Both the position numbers and the translations under genes were made by a program. The notes beneath the pieces were generated by a model. That model worked only from the letters and a program-made list of their open reading frames with translations, made no database searches and was not told the DNA's origin. A DNA stretch of 64,000 bases from assembly GCA_965232595.1 (NCBI GenBank), contig OZ246983.1, forward strand, positions 3,162,001 to 3,226,000. Reading direction: 5' to 3'. The stretch's first letter is position 1, and the number at the start of each line of letters is the position of its first letter. This stretch comes from SZUA-309 sp965232595 (GTDB taxonomy: Bacteria > Pseudomonadota > Gammaproteobacteria > Pseudomonadales > Azotimanducaceae). This document shows positions 1 to 8,002 of the stretch, piece after piece.

Positions 1-962
1 ATCCCGCACCGCAGGTGGCCGGGCATGAAAACGTCTCGCACCGATTCGACCGCTACAACTGGACCAGCGGCTACAACATGGTGATCAACCGTCGTCAGTT
101 CGGCCAGTTCTCCCGGCGCGGTTACTCGCTGAACGATGGCGACGGGTTTCTGCCGGCGTCCGCCGCCCGCCCCGACCTCACCTACTCGGACAAGCTCGAG
201 CTGTCGATTGGCGGCCTCGAGGTGACGCTGAATCACGCCAAGGGTGAAACGGATGACCACACCTGGGCGTGGATCGGCAAGCACAAGGCCATCTGCGCCG
301 GCGACTTTTTCATCTGGTGCTTTCCGAATGCCGGCAACCCGCAGAAGGTGCAGCGCTACCCGGTGGAGTGGGCGGCCGCCATGCGCGATATGGCCGCCCA
401 GGGCGCGGAGCTGTTCCTGCCCGCGCACGGCCTGCCGATCGAGGGCGAGGCGCGTATCCGCGGCGTCCTTATTGATGTGGCGGAAGCCCTGGAGTTTCTG
501 GTCGAGCGGACGGTCAGCGCGATGAACGAGGGCGCTAGACTGAACGAGATCGTGCACGAGGTGAAGATTGATCCTGCGGTGCTGGAGAAACCCTACCTGC
601 AGCCGATCTACGATGAGCCGGAGTTCATCGTCCGCAACATCTGGCGGCTCTACGGAGGCTGGTACGACGGCAACCCGGCACACCTGAAGCCGGCGGAAGA
701 CTCGGCGCTGGCCAGCGAGCTGGCCACACTCGCCGGTGGCGCGCTGAAGCTGGCTGAGCGCGGCCAGGCGCTCGCCGATTCGGACCCGCGTCTGGCCTGC
801 CACCTGGTGGAAATGGCCGTGCAGGCCGAGCCGGAAAACAGGACGCTGCACGAGATCCGGGCAGCGGTGTATCAGCACCGGCGCGGCCTCGAGACCTCGC
901 TCATGGCCAAGGGTATCTTCGGCGCCGCAGCGAACGAATCGCTCGAGCAGCTGGACGACTAG
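1..962 (+). CDS. MBL-fold alkyl sulfatase-type hydrolase, 3' part (5' end outside window)
   Basis: The reading frame is open from the window's left edge, so the N-terminal half with the first metal-binding HxHxDH motif is missing. What remains is the end of a metallo-beta-lactamase domain (GETDDHTW, an LPAHGLP histidine loop) followed by an all-helical region matching the alkyl-sulfatase dimerisation domain (about the last 160 residues, with EPEFIVRNIWRLYGGWYDGNPA). No SCP2-like C-terminal domain follows, unlike Pseudomonas SdsA1. Family members hydrolyse alkyl sulfate esters; the substrate here is unknown. The gene converges with the Nudix gene 13 bp away. Family assignment is firm, sulfatase activity is inference. 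Confidence 0.85.
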   Translation, partial: PAPQVAGHENVSHRFDRYNWTSGYNMVINRRQFGQFSRRGYSLNDGDGFLPASAARPDLTYSDKLELSIGGLEVTLNHAKGETDDHTWAWIGKHKAICAGDFFIWCFPNAGNPQKVQRYPVEWAAAMRDMAAQGAELFLPAHGLPIEGEARIRGVLIDVAEALEFLVERTVSAMNEGARLNEIVHEVKIDPAVLEKPYLQPIYDEPEFIVRNIWRLYGGWYDGNPAHLKPAEDSALASELATLAGGALKLAERGQALADSDPRLACHLVEMAVQAEPENRTLHEIRAAVYQHRRGLETSLMAKGIFGAAANESLEQLDD

Positions 963-975
963 GCGGCTCGGCCGA

Positions 976-1461
976 TCAGCCGTCCAGCCGGTCGATGTCA
1001 TACGGCACGGCGGGCAGGCCCTCCTGAAGGTAACGCTCGATGCCCAGCGCCAGGCCTGCCGGCTCCACGTTGAGCGCGGGTGCCGCGGTCGCAAGCTCAT
1101 CCAGCGCCCACCAGCGGTACTCCTCCAGCCAGCCCGCTTCGTCGCCGAGGAGCTCCGTGGCGCGTGGCTCGAATCGATCGGCGCGGACGAGGAAATACCG
1201 CTGTCGCATCCGGGTGGCCATGCGCTCGACCATGAAGGTCCGGTGCCAGAGCTGTCCGCTCAGGCTGAGGCCGCGAGCGCCCGTTTCCTCGAAGATCTCC
1301 CGGTGCACGGCTTCCTCCGGCGTCTCGCCGGGCTCGATACCGCCGCCGGGCAGTATCCACAGCGCTTCCTCGAGCCATGGGAACGCCATCCGCATCAACA
1401 GGATTTCGTTGCGAGGGGTCAGTATGATCGCTCGAGCGGCGTGTCGGTCTCGGATGGCCAC
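976..1461 (-). CDS. Nudix hydrolase
   Basis: About 161 residues from a GTG at 1461. The Nudix box G(5x)E(7x)REUxEExGU is complete at about residues 40-62 (GGGIEPGE...REIFEETGA), preceded by the usual beta strands (AIILTPRNEILLM). Such enzymes hydrolyse nucleoside diphosphate-X compounds; the substrate cannot be read from the sequence. An upstream in-frame start at 1563 would add 34 low-complexity residues and overlap the divergent crotonase gene, so I prefer 1461, where the conserved fold begins. Its ribosome site is weak, so the start is the least certain part. Confidence 0.88.
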   Translation of the reverse strand: MAIRDRHAARAIILTPRNEILLMRMAFPWLEEALWILPGGGIEPGETPEEAVHREIFEETGARGLSLSGQLWHRTFMVERMATRMRQRYFLVRADRFEPRATELLGDEAGWLEEYRWWALDELATAAPALNVEPAGLALGIERYLQEGLPAVPYDIDRLDG

Positions 1462-1508
1462 AGCAGGATGATACGAAAAGAAGGGCGGGAGCCTGAGGGA
1501 GAACGCAG

Positions 1509-2291
1509 ATGAGCGAACGTCTGCATGATCGGGTGTGTTACGAGGTGACCGACCGGGTGGCAACCATCGCTTTGGATCGGCCGGAGCGGTTGAACGCCTT
1601 CGACGCTGCCATGTACGAGGGGGTAAACGCCGCGCTGGACCGATTCGCCGACGATGAGGCTGCCTGGGTGGCGATCGTGCAGTCGACGAGCGATAGAGCC
1701 TTCACCGCAGGTGCTGATGTGAAGGCGTTGGATGAAAACGCTAAGCGTGGTGAGTACACCGCGCTCGGAGGCCTGAAGCTGGATACGGAAATGGTTACGG
1801 ACAAGCCCGTCATCGCAGCGGTGCATGGACACTGCGTGGGCGAAGGCGTCAACCTGGCGCTCGCCTGCGACGCCATCTTTGCCGACAGCTCGGCCCGCTT
1901 CACCATCTCGGAAGTCCGTATCGGCACCAACCCGGTGGACATTCCCCTGAAGCTGGCGCGGCGCTTACCTTACGCCCTCGCCTTTTCCTTTCTCACGCCG
2001 GGTGATGGGAAGGACGCGGCCTGGATGCAGGCGGCGGGACTGGCCGAGGCCTGTGCCGAAGGGCAGGCCCGCGCCCAGGCGGCAGCATACGCCCGGAGGA
2101 TCGTCGAGGAGTGCGGGCCGCTGGCGGTTCGGGCACAGAAGGCAACGCTCTGGCAGGCGAGCTTCGGAGACGAAGACGAAGCGCGAAGCCTCGGCAACGA
2201 GCGCCGGGACATGATCCGGCGGTCGAGCGACTACGCCGAGGGCCGGCAGGCTTTTCTCGACAAGCGCACGCCCAGGTTCGAGGGGCGTTGA
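1509..2291 (+). CDS. enoyl-CoA hydratase/isomerase family (crotonase) protein
   Basis: 260 residues, normal crotonase length. The CoA and oxyanion-hole motifs are visible (AFTAGADVKAL; HGHCVGEGVNLALACD). Aligned to rat mitochondrial enoyl-CoA hydratase, the Glu164 position is Glu135 but the Glu144 position is Asn115; the 20-residue spacing matches exactly. One retained glutamate is the pattern of delta3-delta2 enoyl-CoA isomerases rather than hydratases, so an isomerase or other crotonase reaction is more likely. A GGGAGAACGC ribosome site precedes the ATG. The TAXI lipoprotein gene starts 2 bp after its stop. Confidence 0.9.
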   Translation: MSERLHDRVCYEVTDRVATIALDRPERLNAFDAAMYEGVNAALDRFADDEAAWVAIVQSTSDRAFTAGADVKALDENAKRGEYTALGGLKLDTEMVTDKPVIAAVHGHCVGEGVNLALACDAIFADSSARFTISEVRIGTNPVDIPLKLARRLPYALAFSFLTPGDGKDAAWMQAAGLAEACAEGQARAQAAAYARRIVEECGPLAVRAQKATLWQASFGDEDEARSLGNERRDMIRRSSDYAEGRQAFLDKRTPRFEGR

Positions 2292-2293
2292 GC

Positions 2294-3559
2294 ATGAGGC
2301 GTCTTTTCCTCTCCAGAGTATTCATTGCTGTGCTGGCAGCTGCTTTGCTGGTCGGCTGCGAGCTCGAGGACCAGACCCTCACCATGGTGAAGCCGCGGCT
2401 TGCCATCGATCAGCAGCTGGCAGAGGAGTTTGCGCGGCTGTTTGATGAGCCCGGCCGCATACGGATCGAGCTGGTCGACAACCCGGACCCGGATCGACCC
2501 GGTATCGACGCAGTGAAGGACGGATTCGCCGACCTGGCGCTGACGCCGAACACGGCGCTCTACGATCCGCGCGTCGAAGCGGTGGTGCCGCTTTATCCCT
2601 CTGTGCTGCACATCGCCTATCGGCAGCCCGAAGATGCCGAGAGCGCTGAAAACGTGGACGATGCCATCGGCGATCTCTCCGTGCGAACCGTCTTTGCCGG
2701 CCCGCCCGGCACGCAATCGCGCAGGCTGCTCGAGGCGACCGCCGAGCGGGATGGCATCCGGCCGGAGGACATCAACTACATCGAAGACGCCAACAGCTGC
2801 GCCGAGGTGATCGTGGTCTACACCGCGGTGCTGCCGGAAGTGCCCGATGCGATCCGAGCCTGTGGTGAGTACCGGCTATTCAGCCTGGCCACGCCCGACG
2901 ACATCGGCAACGGCACAGCCATTGACTCGGTGACGCTGATGAACCCTCAGCTGAAGCCGTTCATCATCCCGGCGGAAACCTACGACGAGCTGACCCCGGA
3001 GCCGGTGGTCACGCTGGCGGTGGACAACCTGCTGGTGGCCAATGCCGAGCTCGGAGATGCGGTGGTGTTCGACCTGCTGCGGGAAGTTCTGCGGATGAAA
3101 CCGGCCCTGTCCGCGTCCAAGCCGGGCCTCTTTCACCAGCTGACGGACAACTTCGAGACCAGCGGGTTGTCTTTCGTCATGCATCCCGGCGCGCTGGCCT
3201 ACCTGCAGCGGGACGAGCCTGATTTCTACGAGCGTTACTCGGGCATTGCCGAGGTGGTGGTGACGCTGATGATCGGCCTGGTTTCCGGTTTTTACGGTAT
3301 CTGGAAGCTCTACAGCATCAGGCGCAAGAACCGGATTGATGCCTTCTGCCGGGAGGCCATCGAGCTCCGGGATCAGCACCTCGAGGGTGCCAGCGACCAG
3401 TCAGCGCTGGTTGAGGCGATCAAGGCGCTTCAGGACCGGGCCTACGACATGATGATTCATGAGCAGCTGGCGGCAGACGAGAGCTTCCGCATCTTCATCA
3501 CGCTGACCAACGACATCATCGCTGACGCCACCGGCGCCGGTCGAGAACGCCACAGCTGA
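2294..3559 (+). CDS. TAXI-type solute-binding lipoprotein with C-terminal membrane helix
   Basis: 421 residues from the ATG at 2294; longer in-frame starts lie inside the crotonase gene and give an arginine-rich leader, so they are rejected. The N-terminus is a lipoprotein signal with lipobox LLVGC at about residues 17-21. The body resembles TAXI/NMT1-like periplasmic binding proteins (GPPGTQSRRLLEA, then the HPGALAYLQRDEP region typical of TAXI proteins). A hydrophobic helix at about 318-340 is followed by an 80-residue charged helical tail. TAXI proteins normally feed a TRAP permease, but no permease gene is nearby, so it may be an orphan receptor or sensor. Confidence 0.75.
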   Translation: MRRLFLSRVFIAVLAAALLVGCELEDQTLTMVKPRLAIDQQLAEEFARLFDEPGRIRIELVDNPDPDRPGIDAVKDGFADLALTPNTALYDPRVEAVVPLYPSVLHIAYRQPEDAESAENVDDAIGDLSVRTVFAGPPGTQSRRLLEATAERDGIRPEDINYIEDANSCAEVIVVYTAVLPEVPDAIRACGEYRLFSLATPDDIGNGTAIDSVTLMNPQLKPFIIPAETYDELTPEPVVTLAVDNLLVANAELGDAVVFDLLREVLRMKPALSASKPGLFHQLTDNFETSGLSFVMHPGALAYLQRDEPDFYERYSGIAEVVVTLMIGLVSGFYGIWKLYSIRRKNRIDAFCREAIELRDQHLEGASDQSALVEAIKALQDRAYDMMIHEQLAADESFRIFITLTNDIIADATGAGRERHS

Positions 3560-3570
3560 ATCGCCAACCC

Positions 3571-5340
3571 ATGCTGAACAGAGTACTGCTGCGGGATGCG
3601 TCGCACGGCGTCTGGCTGGATTTTGCCGAGCCGGAAACCGTGCTGGTCGCAGATCGGCTGGACGATGTGGTCTGCGTGCTCGAGCAGATTGAGGCGCATT
3701 GCCGGCAGGGTGGCTATGCCGCCGGCTATCTCAGCTACGAGGCGGCGCCGGCAATGGACCCTGCGTTCGCCTGCGCGGAACCGGAGATACCGCTGGCGGT
3801 GTTCGGTCTCTTCGCCAGCCCGCGCTTGAGCCTGGAACCCGTTCTGCCTGCGGCTGACGAAACGGCCCCGGGCTGTGGCGTCTGGACGCAGCAGGAAGCT
3901 TTCAGCACCTATGCCGACAAGATCTGTCGCATCCATCAGGCGATCGGCGCCGGGCAGCTCTACCAGGTGAACTACACCCTGCGACTGGCAGGCCGATCCG
4001 TTTCCGCACCGGACCTCTTCCGCAGGATAGGTCTCAGCGCACCTTACGGGGCGTACCTTGATCTGGACAGTGCAGCAGTGGTGTCCGGTTCGCCGGAGCT
4101 GTTCTTCCGCCTCGACGGTGACGAGCTCGAATCGGCGCCGATGAAGGGCACGGTGGCGCGCGGCCAGAGCGCAGAAGAGGACGAACGGAACAGGCGCTGG
4201 CTGCGCGCGTCGGAGAAAAACCGGGCTGAGAACCTGATGATCACCGACATGGTGCGCAATGATCTGGGGCGCATCGCCCGGACCGGCAGCGTCCGCGCTG
4301 ATGCCCTGTTCGATGTGCAGCCCCTGCCAACGGTCTGGCAGATGACCTCGACGATCCGGGCGCGCAGCGATCGCGATCTGCCGGCGGTATTCCGCGGCCT
4401 CTTTCCGGCCGCGTCGATCACCGGCGCGCCGAAGGTTGCCAGCATGGCCCTGATCAGCGAGCTGGAAGACGGTCCCCGAGGCATCTACACCGGGACCATT
4501 GGCTACCTCGGTCCGGCGGCTGGTGTCGGGGACGGGCTCAGCGGGCAGTTCAGCGTCGCCATACGCACTGCCTGGATCGACAAGGCGGATGGCCGCGCGC
4601 AGTACGGTGCGGGCGGCGGGATCGTCTGGGATTCCAGCCCGGAGGAAGAGTTTGCCGAGGCGGCCATCAAGGCCAGGGCGCTTTCCACAGCGGCGCCGGC
4701 AGTTGCCGCCGACTTCGAGCTGCTGGAGACCATCGGCTGGTCTCCCTGCCAGGGATTCGATCATCTGCCTCTGCACCTGCAGCGGCTGAACCGGGCAGCT
4801 CAACACTTCGGCTTTCCGCTGGACCTCGGGCAGGTGCGCAACTGCCTCGAGCAGGCTGTCGCCGGGGTGTCGGCGGATACGGCTGACGGGCGCTGGCGGG
4901 TGCGTCTTTGCGTGGCTGCCGATGGGGAGATCACGGTGAGCACCGCCCAGCTGCAGCAGCAGGACGGCCCGCAGCCGGTGATGATCGCCCGGGACCCGGT
5001 TCGTCACGACGAGCCGCGGCTCAGGTTCAAAACTACCGAGCGGGGGCTCTACGAGCGTGCGGCTGCCAGCGTGCCGCCAGGCGTAGAAGCGCTGCTCTGG
5101 AACGACCTCGGGCACCTGACTGAATCGAGCATCGCCAATCTGGCCTACGAGCTGGATGGTCGTTGCTACACGCCGCCGCTGAGCGATGGCGTGTTGCCGG
5201 GGGTGCTACGGGAGGCGTTGATTGCTGAGGGGCAGCTGCACGAGCGATCGCTGCCGGTTGCCGAAGCCTCGGAGGTGGCGGCGCTCTACCTGCTGAACGG
5301 CCTGCGTGGCTGGCGTCGGGCCGAGCTGCTCGAGCGCTGA
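3571..5340 (+). CDS. pabBC: aminodeoxychorismate synthase component I / aminodeoxychorismate lyase fusion (PabB-PabC)
   Basis: 589 residues with two domains. Residues 1 to about 375 are a chorismate-utilising PabB domain: the KGT motif (K192) that forms the covalent chorismate intermediate in PabB, ENLMITDMVRNDL, and SITGAPK at 282-288. Residues about 390-589 are a fold-type IV PLP lyase (PabC): PLP lysine K487 in FKTTERG, then LTESSIANLAYE and the LSDGVLPG loop. Together they turn chorismate and ammonia into p-aminobenzoate for folate; the PabA glutaminase is not in this window. The fused form is known in many bacteria. The gene starts 11 bp after the TAXI gene and converges with the GST gene. 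Confidence 0.92.
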   Translation: MLNRVLLRDASHGVWLDFAEPETVLVADRLDDVVCVLEQIEAHCRQGGYAAGYLSYEAAPAMDPAFACAEPEIPLAVFGLFASPRLSLEPVLPAADETAPGCGVWTQQEAFSTYADKICRIHQAIGAGQLYQVNYTLRLAGRSVSAPDLFRRIGLSAPYGAYLDLDSAAVVSGSPELFFRLDGDELESAPMKGTVARGQSAEEDERNRRWLRASEKNRAENLMITDMVRNDLGRIARTGSVRADALFDVQPLPTVWQMTSTIRARSDRDLPAVFRGLFPAASITGAPKVASMALISELEDGPRGIYTGTIGYLGPAAGVGDGLSGQFSVAIRTAWIDKADGRAQYGAGGGIVWDSSPEEEFAEAAIKARALSTAAPAVAADFELLETIGWSPCQGFDHLPLHLQRLNRAAQHFGFPLDLGQVRNCLEQAVAGVSADTADGRWRVRLCVAADGEITVSTAQLQQQDGPQPVMIARDPVRHDEPRLRFKTTERGLYERAAASVPPGVEALLWNDLGHLTESSIANLAYELDGRCYTPPLSDGVLPGVLREALIAEGQLHERSLPVAEASEVAALYLLNGLRGWRRAELLER

Positions 5341-5341
5341 C

Positions 5342-6025
5342 TCAGGTCTGCAGGATGCTCTGAGCGTTCTTGGCGAACGCTTCTGCAGCTTCCGCGTCCT
5401 TCTCGGCGTTGAACAGACGCTGCGGGACCTCAATTCCCCGCTGCGCAGCCGGGCGTTCCCTGATGGCATCCCGCCATCGCTTCAGGTGGGTCAGATCGTC
5501 GAGCTCGAGGCCGGACCATTTGTAGGTGCGCACCCAGCACCAGTTGGCGATGTCTGCGATGGAGTAGTCGTCAGCCAGCCACTCGCTTTCGCCCAGGCGC
5601 CGGTTCAGCACCTCGCAGAGCCGTCGGCTCTCGTTCTGGTAGCGGTCGATGACCGGCTGGATCTTCTCCGGAAAGTAGCGGTAGAAGACGTTTGCCTGGC
5701 CCATCATGGGGCCGATGCCACCCATCTGAAACATCAGCCACTGGATGACGCGCGAGCGGCCTTTCTCATCCGAGGGCAGCAGCTTCCCGGCCTTTTCCGC
5801 CAGGTAGATCATGATGGCGCCGGTCTCGAACACGGCAAAGTCATCGTTGTCGGTGTCGACGATGGCGGGAATCCGGCCGTTCGGGCAGATCTTCAGGTAC
5901 CACTCTTCCTTCTGGATCCCGGACTGCAGGTTCATCGGGTGAACGTTGTAGGGAATCTCGAGCTCTTCCAGCGTCACGGAGGCCTTCCAGCCGTTCGGGG
6001 TGGAGGCGGTATACAGCTCGATCAT
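5342..6025 (-). CDS. glutathione S-transferase, YfcG/YghU-like (Nu-class type)
   Basis: 227 residues from the ATG at 6025, with AGGAG seven bases upstream; a longer in-frame start at 6298 would overlap gpsA and is rejected. The N-terminal thioredoxin-like domain begins IELYTASTPNGWK, with the TPNG loop used by YfcG/YghU enzymes to bind glutathione, and includes the conserved PNGRIPAI cis-proline turn and ETGAIMIYLA. The C-terminal helical domain carries the DYSIADIANW motif of GSTs. Relatives show disulfide-bond reductase activity. It diverges from gpsA. Confidence 0.9.
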   Translation of the reverse strand: MIELYTASTPNGWKASVTLEELEIPYNVHPMNLQSGIQKEEWYLKICPNGRIPAIVDTDNDDFAVFETGAIMIYLAEKAGKLLPSDEKGRSRVIQWLMFQMGGIGPMMGQANVFYRYFPEKIQPVIDRYQNESRRLCEVLNRRLGESEWLADDYSIADIANWCWVRTYKWSGLELDDLTHLKRWRDAIRERPAAQRGIEVPQRLFNAEKDAEAAEAFAKNAQSILQT

Positions 6026-6121
6026 CGGCAAGCTCCTGGATCGGGAAAGCTCGCCAGCATAGGCGCAAACCCGACGAGAAGGTAGTGCGGCGGTGCTGGC
6101 TGCTATTCCCGGGAGACTCCC

Positions 6122-6127
6122 TATACT
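6122..6127 (+). promoter_or_regulatory. probable -10 element of the gpsA promoter
   Basis: TATACT matches the sigma-70 -10 consensus at five of six positions and lies 32 bp upstream of the TTG start of gpsA in the divergent gst-gpsA gap. No good -35 hexamer is seen at 16-18 bp. Confidence 0.4.
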
Positions 6128-6158
6128 GGTGCGGACGATTGGAGCAGGGAGCGGGAAT

Positions 6159-7163
6159 TTGGCGGATCTCAAAGTGGGCGTTCTCGGCGGTGGGTCCTGG
6201 GGAACCACGGTGGCGTCGCTTGTGACCCGCAACGCGCCGGTGCAGCTGTGGGCCCGCAACCCGGATGCTGTTCGCGAGATCAACGAGGCGAACACCAACG
6301 AGCGCTATCTGCCCGGCATCGAGCTGCCGAAGAAGCTCACGGCAACCACCGAACTGGCGGAGGTGGTCAGCGCGGCCGACGTGCTGGTGCTCGGTATCCC
6401 GTCGCAGAACTTCCGGAGCGTGCTCGAGGAGGTTAAGAAGCACATCCGCGCCTGGGTGCCGATGATCAGCCTCACCAAAGGCCTGGAAGTGGAAACCCGC
6501 ATGCGGATGACCGAGATCATGGAGGAGGTGCTGCCGGGTCACCCGGTCGGCGTCCTCACCGGCCCCAACCTCGCCAGGGAGATCATGGAAGGCCGGGCGG
6601 CGGCCAGCGTCCTGGCCATGCAGGGTGGCGGCAACGTCGAGCTGCTGCGGCCACTGTTTAACAGCGGTCTGTTTCGTGTCTACAGCAACGAGGACGTCAC
6701 CGGCTGTGAGCTCGGTGGCGTGCTGAAGAACATCATCGCCATTGCCGTCGGCATGGGCGATGGCCTCGGCGCCGGTGACAACACCCGGGCAGGCCTCATC
6801 ACCCGGGGCCTTGCCGAGGTGACCCGGCTTGGGGTGGCCCTCGGCGGCAAGGCGCGGACATTCTCCGGGCTGGCTGGCATGGGCGACATGATTGCAACCT
6901 GCACCAGCGATCAGAGCCGGAACCGTTCGGTTGGCGTGCAGCTCGGTAAGGGCAGGAGCATTGATGAGATTATCAGCGAGATGGTGATGGTGGCAGAAGG
7001 CGTGAAAACGGCGCCGGCAGTGATGCAGCTGGCCCAGGAGCATGAGATCTCCATGCCGATTGCCGAGGACGTGTACAAGGTGGTGACCGGGGAGTCGACG
7101 GCTACCCGGGCCTTCCGCGGGCTGCTCAGGGTGCATGCCGGCGCCGAGTCGGAGCCGGGCTGA
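6159..7163 (+). CDS. gpsA: glycerol-3-phosphate dehydrogenase [NAD(P)+]
   Basis: 334 residues from a TTG at 6159, the usual GpsA length. The TTG has AGGGAG about seven bases upstream, and the Rossmann strand starts right after it (GVLGGGSWGTTVA), whereas the longer start at 6093 adds 22 non-conserved residues. The catalytic region LGGVLKNIIAIAVGMGDGLGAGDNTRAGLITRG is intact, as is GLAGMGDMIATCTS. It reduces dihydroxyacetone phosphate to sn-glycerol-3-phosphate for phospholipid synthesis in the cytoplasm. Its TGA overlaps the ATG of the NYN gene (TGATG), so the two are translationally coupled. Confidence 0.95.
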   Translation: MADLKVGVLGGGSWGTTVASLVTRNAPVQLWARNPDAVREINEANTNERYLPGIELPKKLTATTELAEVVSAADVLVLGIPSQNFRSVLEEVKKHIRAWVPMISLTKGLEVETRMRMTEIMEEVLPGHPVGVLTGPNLAREIMEGRAAASVLAMQGGGNVELLRPLFNSGLFRVYSNEDVTGCELGGVLKNIIAIAVGMGDGLGAGDNTRAGLITRGLAEVTRLGVALGGKARTFSGLAGMGDMIATCTSDQSRNRSVGVQLGKGRSIDEIISEMVMVAEGVKTAPAVMQLAQEHEISMPIAEDVYKVVTGESTATRAFRGLLRVHAGAESEPG

Positions 7164-7981
7164 TGAGCAACAATGATTCAGATGCGAACCTGGCCCTGTT
7201 CTGCGACTTCGAGAACGTGGCGCTGGGCGTTCAGGACGCCAAGTTCCCGAAGTTCGACATGTCGCTGGTGCTGGAGCGGTTGCTACTCAAGGGCAACATC
7301 GTGGTGAAGAAGGCCTACTGCGACTGGGACCGCTACAAAGGCTTCAAGCCCACCATGCACGATTCGGCGTTCGAGCTGATCGAGATCCCACACACCCGGC
7401 AGTCCGGCAAAAACTCCGCCGATATCCGCATGGTGGTCGACGCGCTGGACCTCTGCTACACCAAAGATCACATCGATACCTTTGTGATCATCAGCGGCGA
7501 TTCGGACTTCTCGCCGCTGGTCAGCAAGCTGAGGGAAAACGCCAAGCTGGTGATTGGGGTCGGGGTGAGAAACTCCACCTCCGACCTGCTGATGAACAAC
7601 TGCGACGAGTTTCTATTCTACGACGACCTGGTGCAGGCAAAGAGCCGGAAGAAGAAGCCGGCCAAAGCCAAAGCTCAGGCGAAGAAATCGGCCACCAGAA
7701 AGACCAAGGCCGAAGCCGCGAAGCCGGAGCCGACCCCGCAGGACGAAGCGCTGGATCTGGTGCTAGACACGGCGGAAGCGCTGATCGCCGAGCGCGGCGA
7801 TCGGGTTTTCGGCTCCATGGTGAAGCAGACGCTGAAGCGGCGGCGTCCCGGCTTCAGCGAGAGCTCCTACGGCTTCAGTTCCTTCGGTGATCTGCTCGAA
7901 CATGCGCAGGAGCGTGGTCTCGCCGACATCGAGATGGACGAACGCTCCGGCGGCTACGTAATTCGCTCGGTCAGTCGCTGA
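7163..7981 (+). CDS. NYN (PIN-like) ribonuclease domain protein with C-terminal OST-HTH/LOTUS domain
   Basis: 272 residues. The N-terminal 150 or so form a LabA/DUF88-type NYN domain, with the acidic residues expected of a metal-dependent nuclease in CDFENV, SADIRMVVDALD and SGDSDFSPL. A lysine/alanine-rich linker (about 165-190, KKKPAKAKAQAKK) leads to a C-terminal OST-HTH/LOTUS-type winged helix (about 200-272). That architecture is known in bacteria and thought to act on RNA. It overlaps the gpsA stop by 1 bp. Domain calls are good; the RNA target is unknown. Confidence 0.88.
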   Translation: MSNNDSDANLALFCDFENVALGVQDAKFPKFDMSLVLERLLLKGNIVVKKAYCDWDRYKGFKPTMHDSAFELIEIPHTRQSGKNSADIRMVVDALDLCYTKDHIDTFVIISGDSDFSPLVSKLRENAKLVIGVGVRNSTSDLLMNNCDEFLFYDDLVQAKSRKKKPAKAKAQAKKSATRKTKAEAAKPEPTPQDEALDLVLDTAEALIAERGDRVFGSMVKQTLKRRRPGFSESSYGFSSFGDLLEHAQERGLADIEMDERSGGYVIRSVSR

Positions 7982-8002
7982 TCCCGACCACGGGCGGGCG
8001 AG

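Noticed and set aside
3457..5115. Long open frame on the minus strand (about 550 codons) opposite pabBC
   Set aside because: Antisense shadow in GC-rich coding DNA: no recognisable motif, basic low-complexity composition, and the opposite strand encodes a complete two-domain enzyme.
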